A DNA stretch of 64,000 nucleotides, from assembly GCF_016124325.1 (NCBI RefSeq), contig NZ_WGNY01000018.1:59947-123946 (forward strand), read 5' to 3'. The translations under genes were made by a program, and so were the position numbers. The notes beneath the pieces were generated by a model. The model saw nothing but the letters and a program-made list of their open reading frames with translations, made no database searches and was not told the origin of the DNA. Origin of the DNA: Phenylobacterium sp. GTDB lineage: Bacteria > Pseudomonadota > Alphaproteobacteria > Caulobacterales > Caulobacteraceae. Shown here piece by piece: positions 8,579 through 17,278 of the stretch; position 1 is the stretch's first letter, and the number at the start of each line of letters is the position of its first letter.

Positions 8579-9579
8579 TCCTGGAAACTGCCTTGCCCGG
8601 AGGCGAACGGATTGGGGAACGCCTGCTGCAGGTCGATGCGCTCGCGATAGAGCACGCGCTCGTCCTTGGCGATAGGCCGGCCGTCCGCGTAGGTCGCGAA
8701 GGCCCACCAGCGCTCGGGGATGGCCGGATCGGTGGCCTTGGCCACCTCGCGGCGGTACCAGGCCCAGATCTCGTAGACGGGGAAGTTCCGGCCCGCATAG
8801 CGGCGGGTCATGGTGTCGCCCAGCGGCCCCAGCTTGGTGAAGTGCCAGAAGCGCAGCGGCGCGCCATTGACGGTGATGCGGCCGTCCTTGCCGACATCGA
8901 CGGTGCGGGTCGAGAGGTTCCAGCTGGCGACGTTGTAGCCGGGGTCGCGGATGATCTTCACCCGGTCGAACAGGGCCGGGACGTGGTCGCACCAGCGCTG
9001 GTCGACGAAGAGGCCGTTCGGCATGTCGTCGTAGCAGTATTCGAGCAGGCGGTCGTTCCACCACTTGGCGAAGCGCGCGCCCTCTCCCGTCGTGCGGATG
9101 GCGACGAAGCCCAGGTTGAAGATGCCCGTGCGCGAGGCCGACAGGTCGTTGTCGAGGATCGCGGCGCGATCGTCGTTCGGGTCGATCAGGTGCGGGGTCA
9201 GCAGGATGTCGTGCTCGCCCAGCCATTCGACCAGGGGATCGAGGCTGCCCAGCAGGGCGGTGTCGGGATCGAGGTAGATCACCGCGTCGAAGCCCCAGCC
9301 GCAGGCCTGGTGGATGAACGGGCCCTTCACCGCCGTGCAGACCTCGACCACGTCGTGCTTGAAGAGCCAGCCGTCGAAGTCGGGAACGCCCAGGTCGCTG
9401 GCCCAGACCAGCCGGTCGAACGGCTCGTTCGCGGGGTCGAAATCGAACCCCTCCGGAGGCCGGTCGGTGATCAGCGCCGCCAGCTCCCAGTCGGGGTGGA
9501 AACGCCGCAGCGTCTGGAACAGCACCCGCGCCCGGTTGAGGTACGAGAAGGTGAAGCTGGAATAGCAGAGGACTTTCAT
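8554..9579 (-). CDS. glycosyltransferase, nucleotide-diphospho-sugar type (DxD)
   Basis: 341 aa from the ATG at 9577-9579. The sequence MKVLCYSSFTFSYLNRARVLFQTLRR opens a GT-A-like fold; FDAVIYLDPDTALL supplies the DxD motif that binds the metal and nucleotide sugar. Later conserved segments include FNLGFVAIR, FVDQRWCDHVPALF and YNVASWNL, typical of retaining GT8/GT24-like transferases in polysaccharide clusters. It has no membrane segment. The start overlaps the upstream GT4-like gene by 4 nt (ATGA), showing tight coupling. The acceptor and donor sugars cannot be read from the sequence. Confidence 0.83.
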   Translation of the reverse strand: MKVLCYSSFTFSYLNRARVLFQTLRRFHPDWELAALITDRPPEGFDFDPANEPFDRLVWASDLGVPDFDGWLFKHDVVEVCTAVKGPFIHQACGWGFDAVIYLDPDTALLGSLDPLVEWLGEHDILLTPHLIDPNDDRAAILDNDLSASRTGIFNLGFVAIRTTGEGARFAKWWNDRLLEYCYDDMPNGLFVDQRWCDHVPALFDRVKIIRDPGYNVASWNLSTRTVDVGKDGRITVNGAPLRFWHFTKLGPLGDTMTRRYAGRNFPVYEIWAWYRREVAKATDPAIPERWWAFATYADGRPIAKDERVLYRERIDLQQAFPNPFASGQGSFQEWLEHEGV

Positions 9580-11189
9580 GCGGCGGGCCGTGTGGGCAGG
9601 TCGAGGCTGAGCGCGCTGAACGCGAGGTCGTAGAGCATGGGGCGGCGGGCCGCGCGGGCGAGGTCGAGGATGTCGCCGCCGAGGAAGGCCTGGGCCAGGG
9701 CGTCCTCGTCCTCGAGGACGCGGCCGTGGCCGCCCTCGCGCACGAAGGCCTGGACGTTGCCGCTGTCGGGGCCGGTGATCACCGCGCAGCCCGCGGCGAC
9801 CGCCTCGTAGGCGACGAACGAGAAGGTCTCGCGGCAGAGCGGCCAGACGAGCACGGCGTCGGCGGCCTCCTCGGCCAGGGCGTCGCGCATGGCCAGCGGC
9901 CGCGACGGGCCGGCCGCCACCTCGCGGAAGCGCACGGGCAGGTCGGGGTCGCGGCGCACGCCCAGGTGAACCAGCTCGTAGCGCGGATCGCGCGCCAGCC
10001 TGGCCGCCAGGGCGGTGAAGACCGGCCATCCCTTATGGGCGACGGGCAGGCCCGCATAGGCCAGCCGGAACGGCCGCCGGCCGCGCGGGACCGGCGCCGG
10101 GCCCTTCGGCACCAGCGTGGCGTGCGGCAGGACGGCCTCGGCCGCCGCCGGCAGGCCCGTGCGGCTGCGCCAAAGCTCCAGGGTGGCCTTCGACGGGGCC
10201 GCCACGGTGAGCGCCAGCCGTTCGAAGAGGCGCGCGTGCTGTTCCAGGTGGCGGGCGCGCCAGGCGCCGTAGACGCAGATGCCGCAGGCCGCGCTGCCGG
10301 GCGGCGGGGCGGCGCAGTCGGCCACGTCGTTGCGCAGCAGGTGAAAGCCGGCGCAGAGGCTGGCGAAGTCATGCAGCCAGAAGACGCCCTCCGCCAGGCC
10401 GAGCGCGGCGGCGATGTCGGCGATCTCGTCGGCCGCGTGGCCCAGCAGGCTGTGGACCGCGAGGCTGCGCCGCCCGGCGGGCCCGGAGGCCGCGCGGGCC
10501 AGGGCGTCGGCCACGGTGGCGGCGGCGTGGAAGCCGAGGCCGCGGCCGTTCAAGACGACCCCCAGGGCGCCGGGATCGCCGGGCTCGCGCACCACCGGCC
10601 AGGCCTCGGCCGGATAGAGGTGCAGGTGGTCGCGGCCGTCCCGGGCGAGCCGCTCGGCCTCGCGCCGCACGGCGGTCTGGAGCCCGCCCACATGGGCGGT
10701 GAAGTCGTCATGGCTGACGGTGACATGGACGTCGCGCAGGCCGCCGCGGGCCTGGCCGAGCGCCGGGGCGAGATCGCCGGGCGGGGCGAGCGGGATCGCG
10801 GCCCCGGTCGCCGCGGCGATGCGGTCTTCCACCGAGGTGAGGCGGGCGAGCAGTTCGGCGCGGAAGCCCTCGGGCGGCTCGGGAACGAACACGCCGGGCC
10901 GGCCGCTGGTCAGCCAGTGGACGAAGGGATTGACCCCGGAGTCGGCCGCCTCCGGGAAGGCCAGCAGATAGTCGCGGGGCGAGAAGTCGGGGATCGGCCG
11001 CCGCCCCTCCTGCCAGCCGAAGGCCAGGAAGTGTTCCAGCGGGTCGTCGCCCGCCGCGGCCACGTCGGTGTTGACCTCGAGGTAGTAGGCCGCGTCGAAG
11101 GCGCGCTCGGCGATCTCGCGCTCGGTGCGCACACGCGGCAGCGGCGCGACGAGGCCGAATCGGCGGGCCAGGGCGGCGAAGGGGCTCAC
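9576..11189 (-). CDS. GT4-like glycosyltransferase with N-terminal repeats
   Basis: 537 aa from a GTG at 11187-11189, which overlaps the stop of the upstream paralogue (GTGA). Residues ~30-110 hold two copies of the YYLEVNTDVAAAGDDPLEHFL-like repeat. A GT-B type transferase follows: DVHVTVSHDDFTAHVGGLQ in the N-terminal half, then LAYAGLPVAHKGWPVF and the donor-site region WPLCRETFSFVAYEAVAAG..ITGPDSGN near the C-terminus, equivalent to the GT4 E-x7-E motif. A C-x9-C-x2-C cluster (DC..AACGIC) is shared with the neighbouring paralogue and may bind a metal. It probably acts on the cytoplasmic side in polysaccharide or glycan assembly. Confidence 0.83.
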   Translation of the reverse strand: MSPFAALARRFGLVAPLPRVRTEREIAERAFDAAYYLEVNTDVAAAGDDPLEHFLAFGWQEGRRPIPDFSPRDYLLAFPEAADSGVNPFVHWLTSGRPGVFVPEPPEGFRAELLARLTSVEDRIAAATGAAIPLAPPGDLAPALGQARGGLRDVHVTVSHDDFTAHVGGLQTAVRREAERLARDGRDHLHLYPAEAWPVVREPGDPGALGVVLNGRGLGFHAAATVADALARAASGPAGRRSLAVHSLLGHAADEIADIAAALGLAEGVFWLHDFASLCAGFHLLRNDVADCAAPPPGSAACGICVYGAWRARHLEQHARLFERLALTVAAPSKATLELWRSRTGLPAAAEAVLPHATLVPKGPAPVPRGRRPFRLAYAGLPVAHKGWPVFTALAARLARDPRYELVHLGVRRDPDLPVRFREVAAGPSRPLAMRDALAEEAADAVLVWPLCRETFSFVAYEAVAAGCAVITGPDSGNVQAFVREGGHGRVLEDEDALAQAFLGGDILDLARAARRPMLYDLAFSALSLDLPTRPAA

Positions 11190-13147
11190 GGGCGCGTCTC
11201 CGCCACGAGGTCGGCGCTCATGCCGCTGTGCTCCAGGCCGCAGAGCCGGGCGCGGCGCAGGTTGCGGCCCAGGGCCAGGATCTCGCCCGACTCGAAGGCC
11301 GCCCGCAGCGCCGCCTCGTCGGCCAGCACCCGGCCATGCCCCTCGGCGGCGAAGGCGGCGACATTGCCGCTGTCGGGCCCGGTTAGCACCGCCGCGCCGG
11401 CCGCGGCGGCCTCGTAGGCGGTGAAGGAGAAGGTCTCGCGGCACAGGGGCCAGATCAGCGCCGCGTCGGCCTCGACCGCTTCGAGCGCGGCCTGCATGGC
11501 GTCGGGCGTCTCGTCGGTGACCGACACGGGATGGAACACGGCCGGCGCGGCGGGATCGGACCGCCCGCCGAGGTGATGGAATTCGTAGCGGGGATCGTCG
11601 GCGAACCGCTGGGCGAGCTCGCGGAAGACCGGCCAGCCCTTGAGCGCGACCGGCATGCCCAGGAACGCCAGCCGGAAGGGCCGCTCCGCCGGGACCTTCG
11701 GCGCCGGGCCGCGATCGACGAGGCGGGCGTGCGGCAGCACCGCGGCGCGGGCGGCGGGCAGGCCCGTGTGCGCGCGCCAGAAGTCGAGGGTGGTCTGCGA
11801 GGGCGCCACGACGGTGAGCGAGAGCCGGTCGAACAGGCGTCCATGGACCTCCAGGTGGCGGGCGCGGGCCGAGCCATGGACGCAGACGGCGCAGGCGGGG
11901 CTGTCGGCAGGCGGGGCGGCGCAGTCCTGGACCTCGTTGCGCAGCAGGTGGAAGCCCGCGCAGAGGCTGGCGAAGTCGTGCAGCCAGAAGAAGCCCTCGC
12001 GAAGCCCGGCCGCCGCCAGGATGTCGGCCGTGTCGTCGGCGCCGTGGCCCAGCAGGCTGTGGATCGCGAAGCTGCGGCGCGCGCCGGGCGCCGGATGGGC
12101 CGCCAGGACGTCGCGCACGGTTGCGGGCTCGAAGGCGCCGATGCGCCGGCCGTTCAGCAGCACGCCCAGGGGGCCGCGCTCGCCGCTGGCCCGGACGCCG
12201 GGCCAGGGCGTGGCGGGAAAGAGGTGGAGGTGGTCGATCCCCATGGCGCCGAATCGCGCCGCCTCCCGGCGGACGCAGAACTGGAGGCCGCCGCCGTGCT
12301 CCAGGTAGTGGTCGTGGCTGAGGGTGACGTGCAGGTCGCCCAGGCCCGCCAGCGCCTCGGCGAGGATCTCCGGCGCCTGGGTCACGGCCACGGCGGCCCG
12401 CGCGGCCGCCTCGGCGATCCGCTCGGCGGTGGGCCGCAGGCCCGCGATCACGTCGTAGCGGAAGCCCAGGTCGTGGCGCGGCGCCCGGCCCTCGTCACGG
12501 CCGGCGAGCAGATAGTGGGCGAAGGGATTCATCGCCGCGGCGGCGACGTCGGGGTTGGCCTCCAGATAGTGGCTGACGCTGAACCAGGGGGCCGGATCGC
12601 GGCCCTCGCGCCAGCCCGCCGACAGGAAATGCTCCAGCGGATCGGTCCCAGCGGCCCTCACGTCCGGGTTCACCGCGAGGTAGTAGGCGGCGTCGAACGC
12701 CTCGGCCACGGCGGCGCGGGCGCCTTCGTCGAGCACGGCGGGCTCCCGCCGCGCCGCGCGGCGGGCCAGCGCCTCGTGGCCCAGCGCGAACCCCTCGACG
12801 CTCCAGGCCCGCGGCCGCCAGCCGACGCTGTCGAAATAGAGCAGCGCGTGCCGCGAGGGCCGCACCTCGCGTCCCTGCCCCCGGCCCTTGGTCAGGAAAT
12901 GGAAGAACGGCTCGATCCGCGCCTTGCGGACGTCCGGGTTCTCCTCGAGGTAGGCGTCGACCGAGAACCAGGGGGCCGGATCACGGCCCTCGCGCCAGCC
13001 GTGGACGCGGTAGTGCAGGATCGCGCCCTCGTGGGCCGGGAGATCGGTGTAGACCGCGCGATAGAAGTCCGGGTCGAAGGCCGCTGAGATCACCCGGTGG
13101 AGATGCTCGTCGTCGGGTGCTGTAGGGGCTTTGGCCCTGGCGGCCAT
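11186..13147 (-). CDS. GT4-like glycosyltransferase with N-terminal repeats, paralogue of the downstream gene
   Basis: 653 aa from the ATG at 13145-13147 (MAARAKAPTAPDDE); an in-frame start 17 codons upstream would add residues with no visible conservation. Four copies of the FDPDFYRxxxxDLxxHEGAILHYRVHGWREGRDP-type repeat occupy about residues 25-250. The catalytic half resembles the 537-aa neighbour nearly block for block: DLHVTLSHDHYLEHGGGLQ, LAFLGMPVALKGWPVF, WPLCRETFSFTAYEAAAAG, TGPDSGN and the same Cys cluster. The pair therefore arose by duplication, with extra repeats in this copy. It is first in a four-gene coupled operon and is divergent from the sulfotransferase gene. Confidence 0.83.
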   Translation of the reverse strand: MAARAKAPTAPDDEHLHRVISAAFDPDFYRAVYTDLPAHEGAILHYRVHGWREGRDPAPWFSVDAYLEENPDVRKARIEPFFHFLTKGRGQGREVRPSRHALLYFDSVGWRPRAWSVEGFALGHEALARRAARREPAVLDEGARAAVAEAFDAAYYLAVNPDVRAAGTDPLEHFLSAGWREGRDPAPWFSVSHYLEANPDVAAAAMNPFAHYLLAGRDEGRAPRHDLGFRYDVIAGLRPTAERIAEAAARAAVAVTQAPEILAEALAGLGDLHVTLSHDHYLEHGGGLQFCVRREAARFGAMGIDHLHLFPATPWPGVRASGERGPLGVLLNGRRIGAFEPATVRDVLAAHPAPGARRSFAIHSLLGHGADDTADILAAAGLREGFFWLHDFASLCAGFHLLRNEVQDCAAPPADSPACAVCVHGSARARHLEVHGRLFDRLSLTVVAPSQTTLDFWRAHTGLPAARAAVLPHARLVDRGPAPKVPAERPFRLAFLGMPVALKGWPVFRELAQRFADDPRYEFHHLGGRSDPAAPAVFHPVSVTDETPDAMQAALEAVEADAALIWPLCRETFSFTAYEAAAAGAAVLTGPDSGNVAAFAAEGHGRVLADEAALRAAFESGEILALGRNLRRARLCGLEHSGMSADLVAETRP

Positions 13148-13251
13148 GTCGTTCGGCTTCCTCACGGGTGGGCCCGGGCTGTGTGCACCACCCGCCACGG
13201 GCGATCAACCGCTTGCGGCGCCGGTCGGCGGACCGTACCACCGGACCCAGC

Positions 13252-14388
13252 ATGAACGCCAAGACCGCGCCAAAGACCGCGCCGAAGGCCGCGCGGGGCC
13301 CGAAGGCCGCGGCCGCCCCGCGGACCGCCTACCTCGTGCTGGGGATGCACCGCTCGGGGACCTCGGCGGTCACCCAGCTGCTGGCGCTGGCCGGGGCCGA
13401 CCTGCCGACCAATGTGATGCCGGGCGACGAGCACAACGCCAAGGGCTACTTCGAGCCCTGGAAGATCGCGCGCTTCAACGACGAGCGGCTGCGCGCGGCC
13501 GGCTCGGCCTGGGACGACCCCTTCGCCTTCCCGTTCAAGGCGCTGGCGCCCGAGGCCGAGGCCGACTGGCGCGACAAGGCCGCCGCGCTCTTCGGCGAGG
13601 AATACGGGACGGCCGCCTGGCCGCTGATGAAGGACCCGCGCGCCACCGTGCTGCTGCCCATGTGGCGGGCGGTGCTGGAGCGGCTGGAGGTGGGCGCGCG
13701 CTGCGTGATCCCGGTGCGCCACCCGCTGGCGGTGGCCGGCTCGCTGCGCCGCCGCGACGGCTTCACCGACGAGAAGTCGGTCCTGGTCTGGAGCGCCTAT
13801 ATGCTGGCGGCCGAGGCCTATACCCGCGACCTGCCGCGCGCGTTCGTGGGCTACGACGCGCTGCTGGCCGACTGGCGCGCCGAGGCCGGGCGGATCGAGG
13901 CGGCGCATGGCGCGGCGCTGCCGAAGCTGACCGCGGCGGCGGGCCGGGAGATCGACCGGTTCCTGACCGCCGACCTGCGCCACAACGCCGGCGACCACAG
14001 CCTGGCCGGCCTGGGCTGGGCCGGCGAGATCGCCGCGGCGGTGTTCGACTGGTTCGCCGCCCGCGCGGCGGGCGGGACGCCCGATGCGGGCGCGCTGGAC
14101 GACGCGGCGGCGGAACTGGCCCGGCGCCAGGTGGAGATCGGCGCCCTGGTCTCGGCGCCCACCCACGACCTGGCGGTGGCGCGCGAGGAGCTGTTCGAGG
14201 CGCGGGAGAAGCTGGCCGCCGCCGAGGCCCTGGAAGCGGAGCTGCGCGCCGAGATGGACCGCCAGCGCGAGGTGCTGGAGACCGGCTGGCGGCAGGACGT
14301 GCGGCGGCTGGAGAAGATCGCGGCCGACCAGGCCTATGTGCTGGGCGAGGTCAACGCCCAGCTCGACGCCGCGCTTTCGGACGACTAA
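13252..14388 (+). CDS. sulfotransferase family protein with C-terminal coiled coil
   Basis: 378 aa from the ATG at 13252, after an Ala/Lys/Pro-rich N-terminus. YLVLGMHRSGTSAVTQLL is the 5'-phosphosulfate loop of PAPS-dependent sulfotransferases, and CVIPVRHPLAVAGSL is the 3'-phosphate binding segment. From about residue 285 the protein becomes a heptad-rich coiled coil (ARRQVEIGALV...EELFEAREKLAAAEALEAELRAEMDRQREVLE), which may mediate oligomerisation. It likely sulfates a surface glycan, inferred from its location among glycosyltransferases. A longer reading from 13168 is possible but adds a region without similarity. Its last 38 nt overlap the convergent membrane-protein gene. Confidence 0.78.
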   Translation: MNAKTAPKTAPKAARGPKAAAAPRTAYLVLGMHRSGTSAVTQLLALAGADLPTNVMPGDEHNAKGYFEPWKIARFNDERLRAAGSAWDDPFAFPFKALAPEAEADWRDKAAALFGEEYGTAAWPLMKDPRATVLLPMWRAVLERLEVGARCVIPVRHPLAVAGSLRRRDGFTDEKSVLVWSAYMLAAEAYTRDLPRAFVGYDALLADWRAEAGRIEAAHGAALPKLTAAAGREIDRFLTADLRHNAGDHSLAGLGWAGEIAAAVFDWFAARAAGGTPDAGALDDAAAELARRQVEIGALVSAPTHDLAVAREELFEAREKLAAAEALEAELRAEMDRQREVLETGWRQDVRRLEKIAADQAYVLGEVNAQLDAALSDD

Positions 14389-15730
14389 GGCGCGGGTCGA
14401 GGGCGAGGTAGATCACGCCGGTCACCGCCGCCATGTCGAGGAAGTAGAGGTAGCGGTAGTCGCAGGCGATCGAGATGACGAAAAAGCTGGCCGTGAAGCC
14501 CAGCGCGCCCGCCATCAGCCCCGCCATCGCCAGGTCGGCCGGCTCGCGCCGCCACAGCAGGACCAGCCCCACCGCCAGCGCCACGGCGGCGTAGGCGACG
14601 TGGGAGTAGGCCGGCGTGTCCAGGAACCAGGTGACGTAGTTGTAGAGCCGGATGTCGTCGCGGGAGCGCCGGGGCTGCATCTTCAGGTCGGCGAGCGCGG
14701 CGGGCGGCCCGGCGATCCCGACGTGGACCGGCAGGCAGCGGTCGATCACCGGCGTGGCGAAGACCCAGCGGAACACCTCGGCCCGCACCGCGAGATAGGT
14801 CTCCGGATGATGCAGGACGAGATCGAGCCACTCGGCGCGCATCACCTCGCCCGGCACCTTGCCGAGCGCGCGGTCGAGCCTGGGGTCGCCGCCGAGGGTG
14901 TCGACCCGCTCGGGCGAATAGTCGGCCGGCGCGGCCGCGCGGATCTGGTCGTCCAGCTCCGGGCTGACGCGGTCGATGCGGGCCAGCGGCAAGCCGCCAT
15001 GGGCGGCGGCGCCCACCACGTCGTAGGTCTCGAGGATGCGCAGGCCCTTGGCGCCGGCCGGATCGGGCGGGCCCATGCCCTGTGGCTTGGCCGCCACCGA
15101 AAGCGCCAGGGTCAGGGCGGCCACGGCGGCCAGCCACACGGCGGCGAGGGCCAGGGCGCGGCGGCCGCCCCGCGGCCAGGCGGCCCAGGCGATGGCGAGC
15201 GCCGCCGCCGGGGCCAGGATCAGGCCGTTCTGCCGCAGCAGGCCCGCCGCGGCGAGCAGCAGCGCCGCCAGCGCCAGCCCGGCCCAGCGCGCGGCGGGGA
15301 CCGCGCTCCCGAGCGACAGCGCCAGCACGACGAACCCGGCGATGGCCGACTCGGCGAACCAGACGTCCTTCCAGACGATCCCCGGATAGATCGCCACCTG
15401 CGGCAGGGCGATCGCGCCCACGGCCAGGATCGGCGCGAGCCACGAGGTGCGCGGCCGCAGGAACGCCATCGCCGCCCAGGCGCCGAACAGCAGGAGGCCG
15501 CTGGCCACGACCGCCAGGGCGGTCCCCGGCCGCAGGCCGTCGAACACGCCCAGCAGCCAGCTGTAGATGGCCGGGTTCCACGTGTCGCGCACGTGCAGGC
15601 GGCCCTCGCGCAGGGCCAGGACCGAATCGACCGAGAGATGGCCCGGCAGGTTCAGCCGCAGCATCAGGGCCAGGCCCGCCAGCAGGACCGCCCAGTAGGC
15701 CCACCGCGCGAGGCCGGCCGCGCCGGTCAC
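14351..15730 (-). CDS. polytopic membrane protein, GT-C-like glycosyltransferase
   Basis: 459 aa from a GTG at 15728-15730 that overlaps the upstream stop (GTGA). About ten hydrophobic segments span the protein. The first periplasmic loop contains HLSVDSVLALREG followed by DTWNPAIYSWLLG; an Asp-bearing first loop is characteristic of GT-C enzymes that use polyprenyl-phosphate sugars. A long soluble loop at ~245-370 precedes the last helices. As the final gene after a GT2 and a small SMR-like protein, it fits the variable transferase position of Gtr-type glycosylation cassettes. The enzyme family itself is not certain. Confidence 0.65.
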   Translation of the reverse strand: MTGAAGLARWAYWAVLLAGLALMLRLNLPGHLSVDSVLALREGRLHVRDTWNPAIYSWLLGVFDGLRPGTALAVVASGLLLFGAWAAMAFLRPRTSWLAPILAVGAIALPQVAIYPGIVWKDVWFAESAIAGFVVLALSLGSAVPAARWAGLALAALLLAAAGLLRQNGLILAPAAALAIAWAAWPRGGRRALALAAVWLAAVAALTLALSVAAKPQGMGPPDPAGAKGLRILETYDVVGAAAHGGLPLARIDRVSPELDDQIRAAAPADYSPERVDTLGGDPRLDRALGKVPGEVMRAEWLDLVLHHPETYLAVRAEVFRWVFATPVIDRCLPVHVGIAGPPAALADLKMQPRRSRDDIRLYNYVTWFLDTPAYSHVAYAAVALAVGLVLLWRREPADLAMAGLMAGALGFTASFFVISIACDYRYLYFLDMAAVTGVIYLALDPRLSRPKARRRAGR

Positions 15731-16083
15731 GCCGGGCGCACGATGAGGAACAGGCCGGCGACCATCAGGATGTAGCCGGCGCCCATGCTCCAGGACGCCT
15801 GTTCCTTGAACACCAGCCAGCCGGCCAGCGGCACGAGGCACGAGCCGACCAGCGAGAAGGCGTAGGCCGTCGACAGCGGCACGCGGGTCAGCACGTAGAA
15901 CCACAGCAGCGCGGTCAGGCCGTACCAGGCGAAGGCGCCGATCAGCGGCAGGTTCTGCATCACCCGCAGCAGGAAGGGGCCCGACAGGCGCGCGTCGTAG
16001 ACCGCCCCCCACTTGAACAGCATCTGGCCCAGCGGCAGGGCCACGGCGAAAACGCTGCAGAGGGCCGCGTCCTTGAGGATCAC
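15727..16083 (-). CDS. small EamA/SMR-like membrane protein, candidate lipid-linked sugar flippase
   Basis: 118 aa with four hydrophobic segments and the EamA/SMR-type ends (WYGLTALLWFYVLTRVPLSTAYAFSLVGSCLVPLAGWLVFKE). Proteins of this size and pattern, such as ArnE/ArnF, help move lipid-linked sugars across the inner membrane. It overlaps the upstream GT2 by 4 nt and the downstream GT-C-like gene by 4 nt. That placement supports a role in flipping the polyprenyl-phosphate sugar made by the GT2. Drug efflux is an alternative but fits the context poorly. Confidence 0.72.
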   Translation of the reverse strand: MILKDAALCSVFAVALPLGQMLFKWGAVYDARLSGPFLLRVMQNLPLIGAFAWYGLTALLWFYVLTRVPLSTAYAFSLVGSCLVPLAGWLVFKEQASWSMGAGYILMVAGLFLIVRPA

Positions 16084-17147
16084 CGGGCCGTCTCCTGCGG
16101 TTCGAGGCGGGTCAGCACGTCGAGATAGGGGTGGATCGGGCGGTTGGGCACGTTGAGCACGTCGTAGTTCATGGCCTGGAGCAGGAACTGGACGCCCAGG
16201 ATCACCGGCAGCGCCGCCAGCATCACCACCCCGGCCGAGGCCGCCTGGCCGGGCACGCGGTTGGCCAGGTAGCTCAGGGTGTAGCCCGCGCCGAACAGCA
16301 GGAAGACCAGGCCGAACACCAGTTCGAGGCTGGCGGCGTTGAAGTCGCGCACGAAGTACTGGCCGACGACGCGCTGGAGGAAGTTGCGCAGGTGCTTGAG
16401 CGCGAAGGGGCCGATGATCCGGCCAATGCGGATGTTGCTCACCTCGTCGGCGTAGCGGGCCGGCATGGGCACGTCGCGGACCACGGCGCGGAGGGTGCCC
16501 AGGTGGTAGAGCAGGTCGGTCTCGAAGAAGAAGCGCCGCGAGACGCGCTTCTCCATGACCAGGCGGGCGACGTGGGCCTCGATGGCCGTGTAACCGTTGG
16601 TGGGGTCGAAGAGGTTCCAGTAGCCGGTGGAGACCTTGGCGGCGAAGCTCAGCACGGCGTTGCCCAGCACCCGGACGGTCGGCATCGTCGTCAGGTGGCT
16701 GATCGAGGTGAAGCGGTTGCCCTTGGCGTAGTCGGCCTCGCCCAGCAGGATCGGCGCGACGAGATGGGCGGCGTAGCCGAGGTCCATCTGGTCGTCGCCG
16801 TCGACCTTGACCAGCACCTTGCCGCCCCGGCGCGCGGCCTCGGCGTAGCCGGTGAGCGTGGCGCCGCCCACGCCCTGGTTCTTGGCGTGGCGCACGACGA
16901 CCACGCGCGGATCGGTGTTCTCGGCCTCGATGAAGTCGCCTGAGCCGTCAGGGCAGGCGTCGTCGACGCAGACGATCCCCTCGAACCAGGCCGGCGTCTT
17001 CTCGATCACCCGCAGGATGTGGCCGCGCACCTTGTAGCAGGGCACCACCAGCCACACGCCGGACTCCTCCAGGCGCAGGGCCGGCGGCGGCTCCGCGGGA
17101 CGGCGCGCGCGCGGGGCGTTCCGGGTGGTTCTCTCGGCGGACGTCAT
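16080..17147 (-). CDS. GT2 polyprenyl-phosphate glycosyltransferase (DPM1/GtrB-like)
   Basis: 355 aa. The GT-A domain starts WLVVPCYKVRGHI, with VDDACPDGSGD, NQGVGGATLTGY and the DxD region VKVDGDDQMD (about residues 115-122). DPTNGYTAI and FFFETDLLYHL are typical of dolichol/undecaprenyl-phosphate mannosyl- or glucosyltransferases. Two C-terminal transmembrane helices lie at ~270-325. It would load a sugar onto undecaprenyl phosphate at the cytoplasmic face. It heads the coupled GT2-SMR-GT-C trio and is divergent from the Wzm/Wzt exporter. Confidence 0.86.
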   Translation of the reverse strand: MTSAERTTRNAPRARRPAEPPPALRLEESGVWLVVPCYKVRGHILRVIEKTPAWFEGIVCVDDACPDGSGDFIEAENTDPRVVVVRHAKNQGVGGATLTGYAEAARRGGKVLVKVDGDDQMDLGYAAHLVAPILLGEADYAKGNRFTSISHLTTMPTVRVLGNAVLSFAAKVSTGYWNLFDPTNGYTAIEAHVARLVMEKRVSRRFFFETDLLYHLGTLRAVVRDVPMPARYADEVSNIRIGRIIGPFALKHLRNFLQRVVGQYFVRDFNAASLELVFGLVFLLFGAGYTLSYLANRVPGQAASAGVVMLAALPVILGVQFLLQAMNYDVLNVPNRPIHPYLDVLTRLEPQETAR

Positions 17148-17278
17148 GCTCTCGGATCAGCCCCTTGCGCGGGGGCTAGCATGGAAGCCCGCGGTGTTGC
17201 AAAGCAGGTCGTCCGGGGGCCGTCCTTGCGCCGAAGGGGGACGGCTGGTACCTGCGGCGCCTTCCGTCGAGAGAGGCC

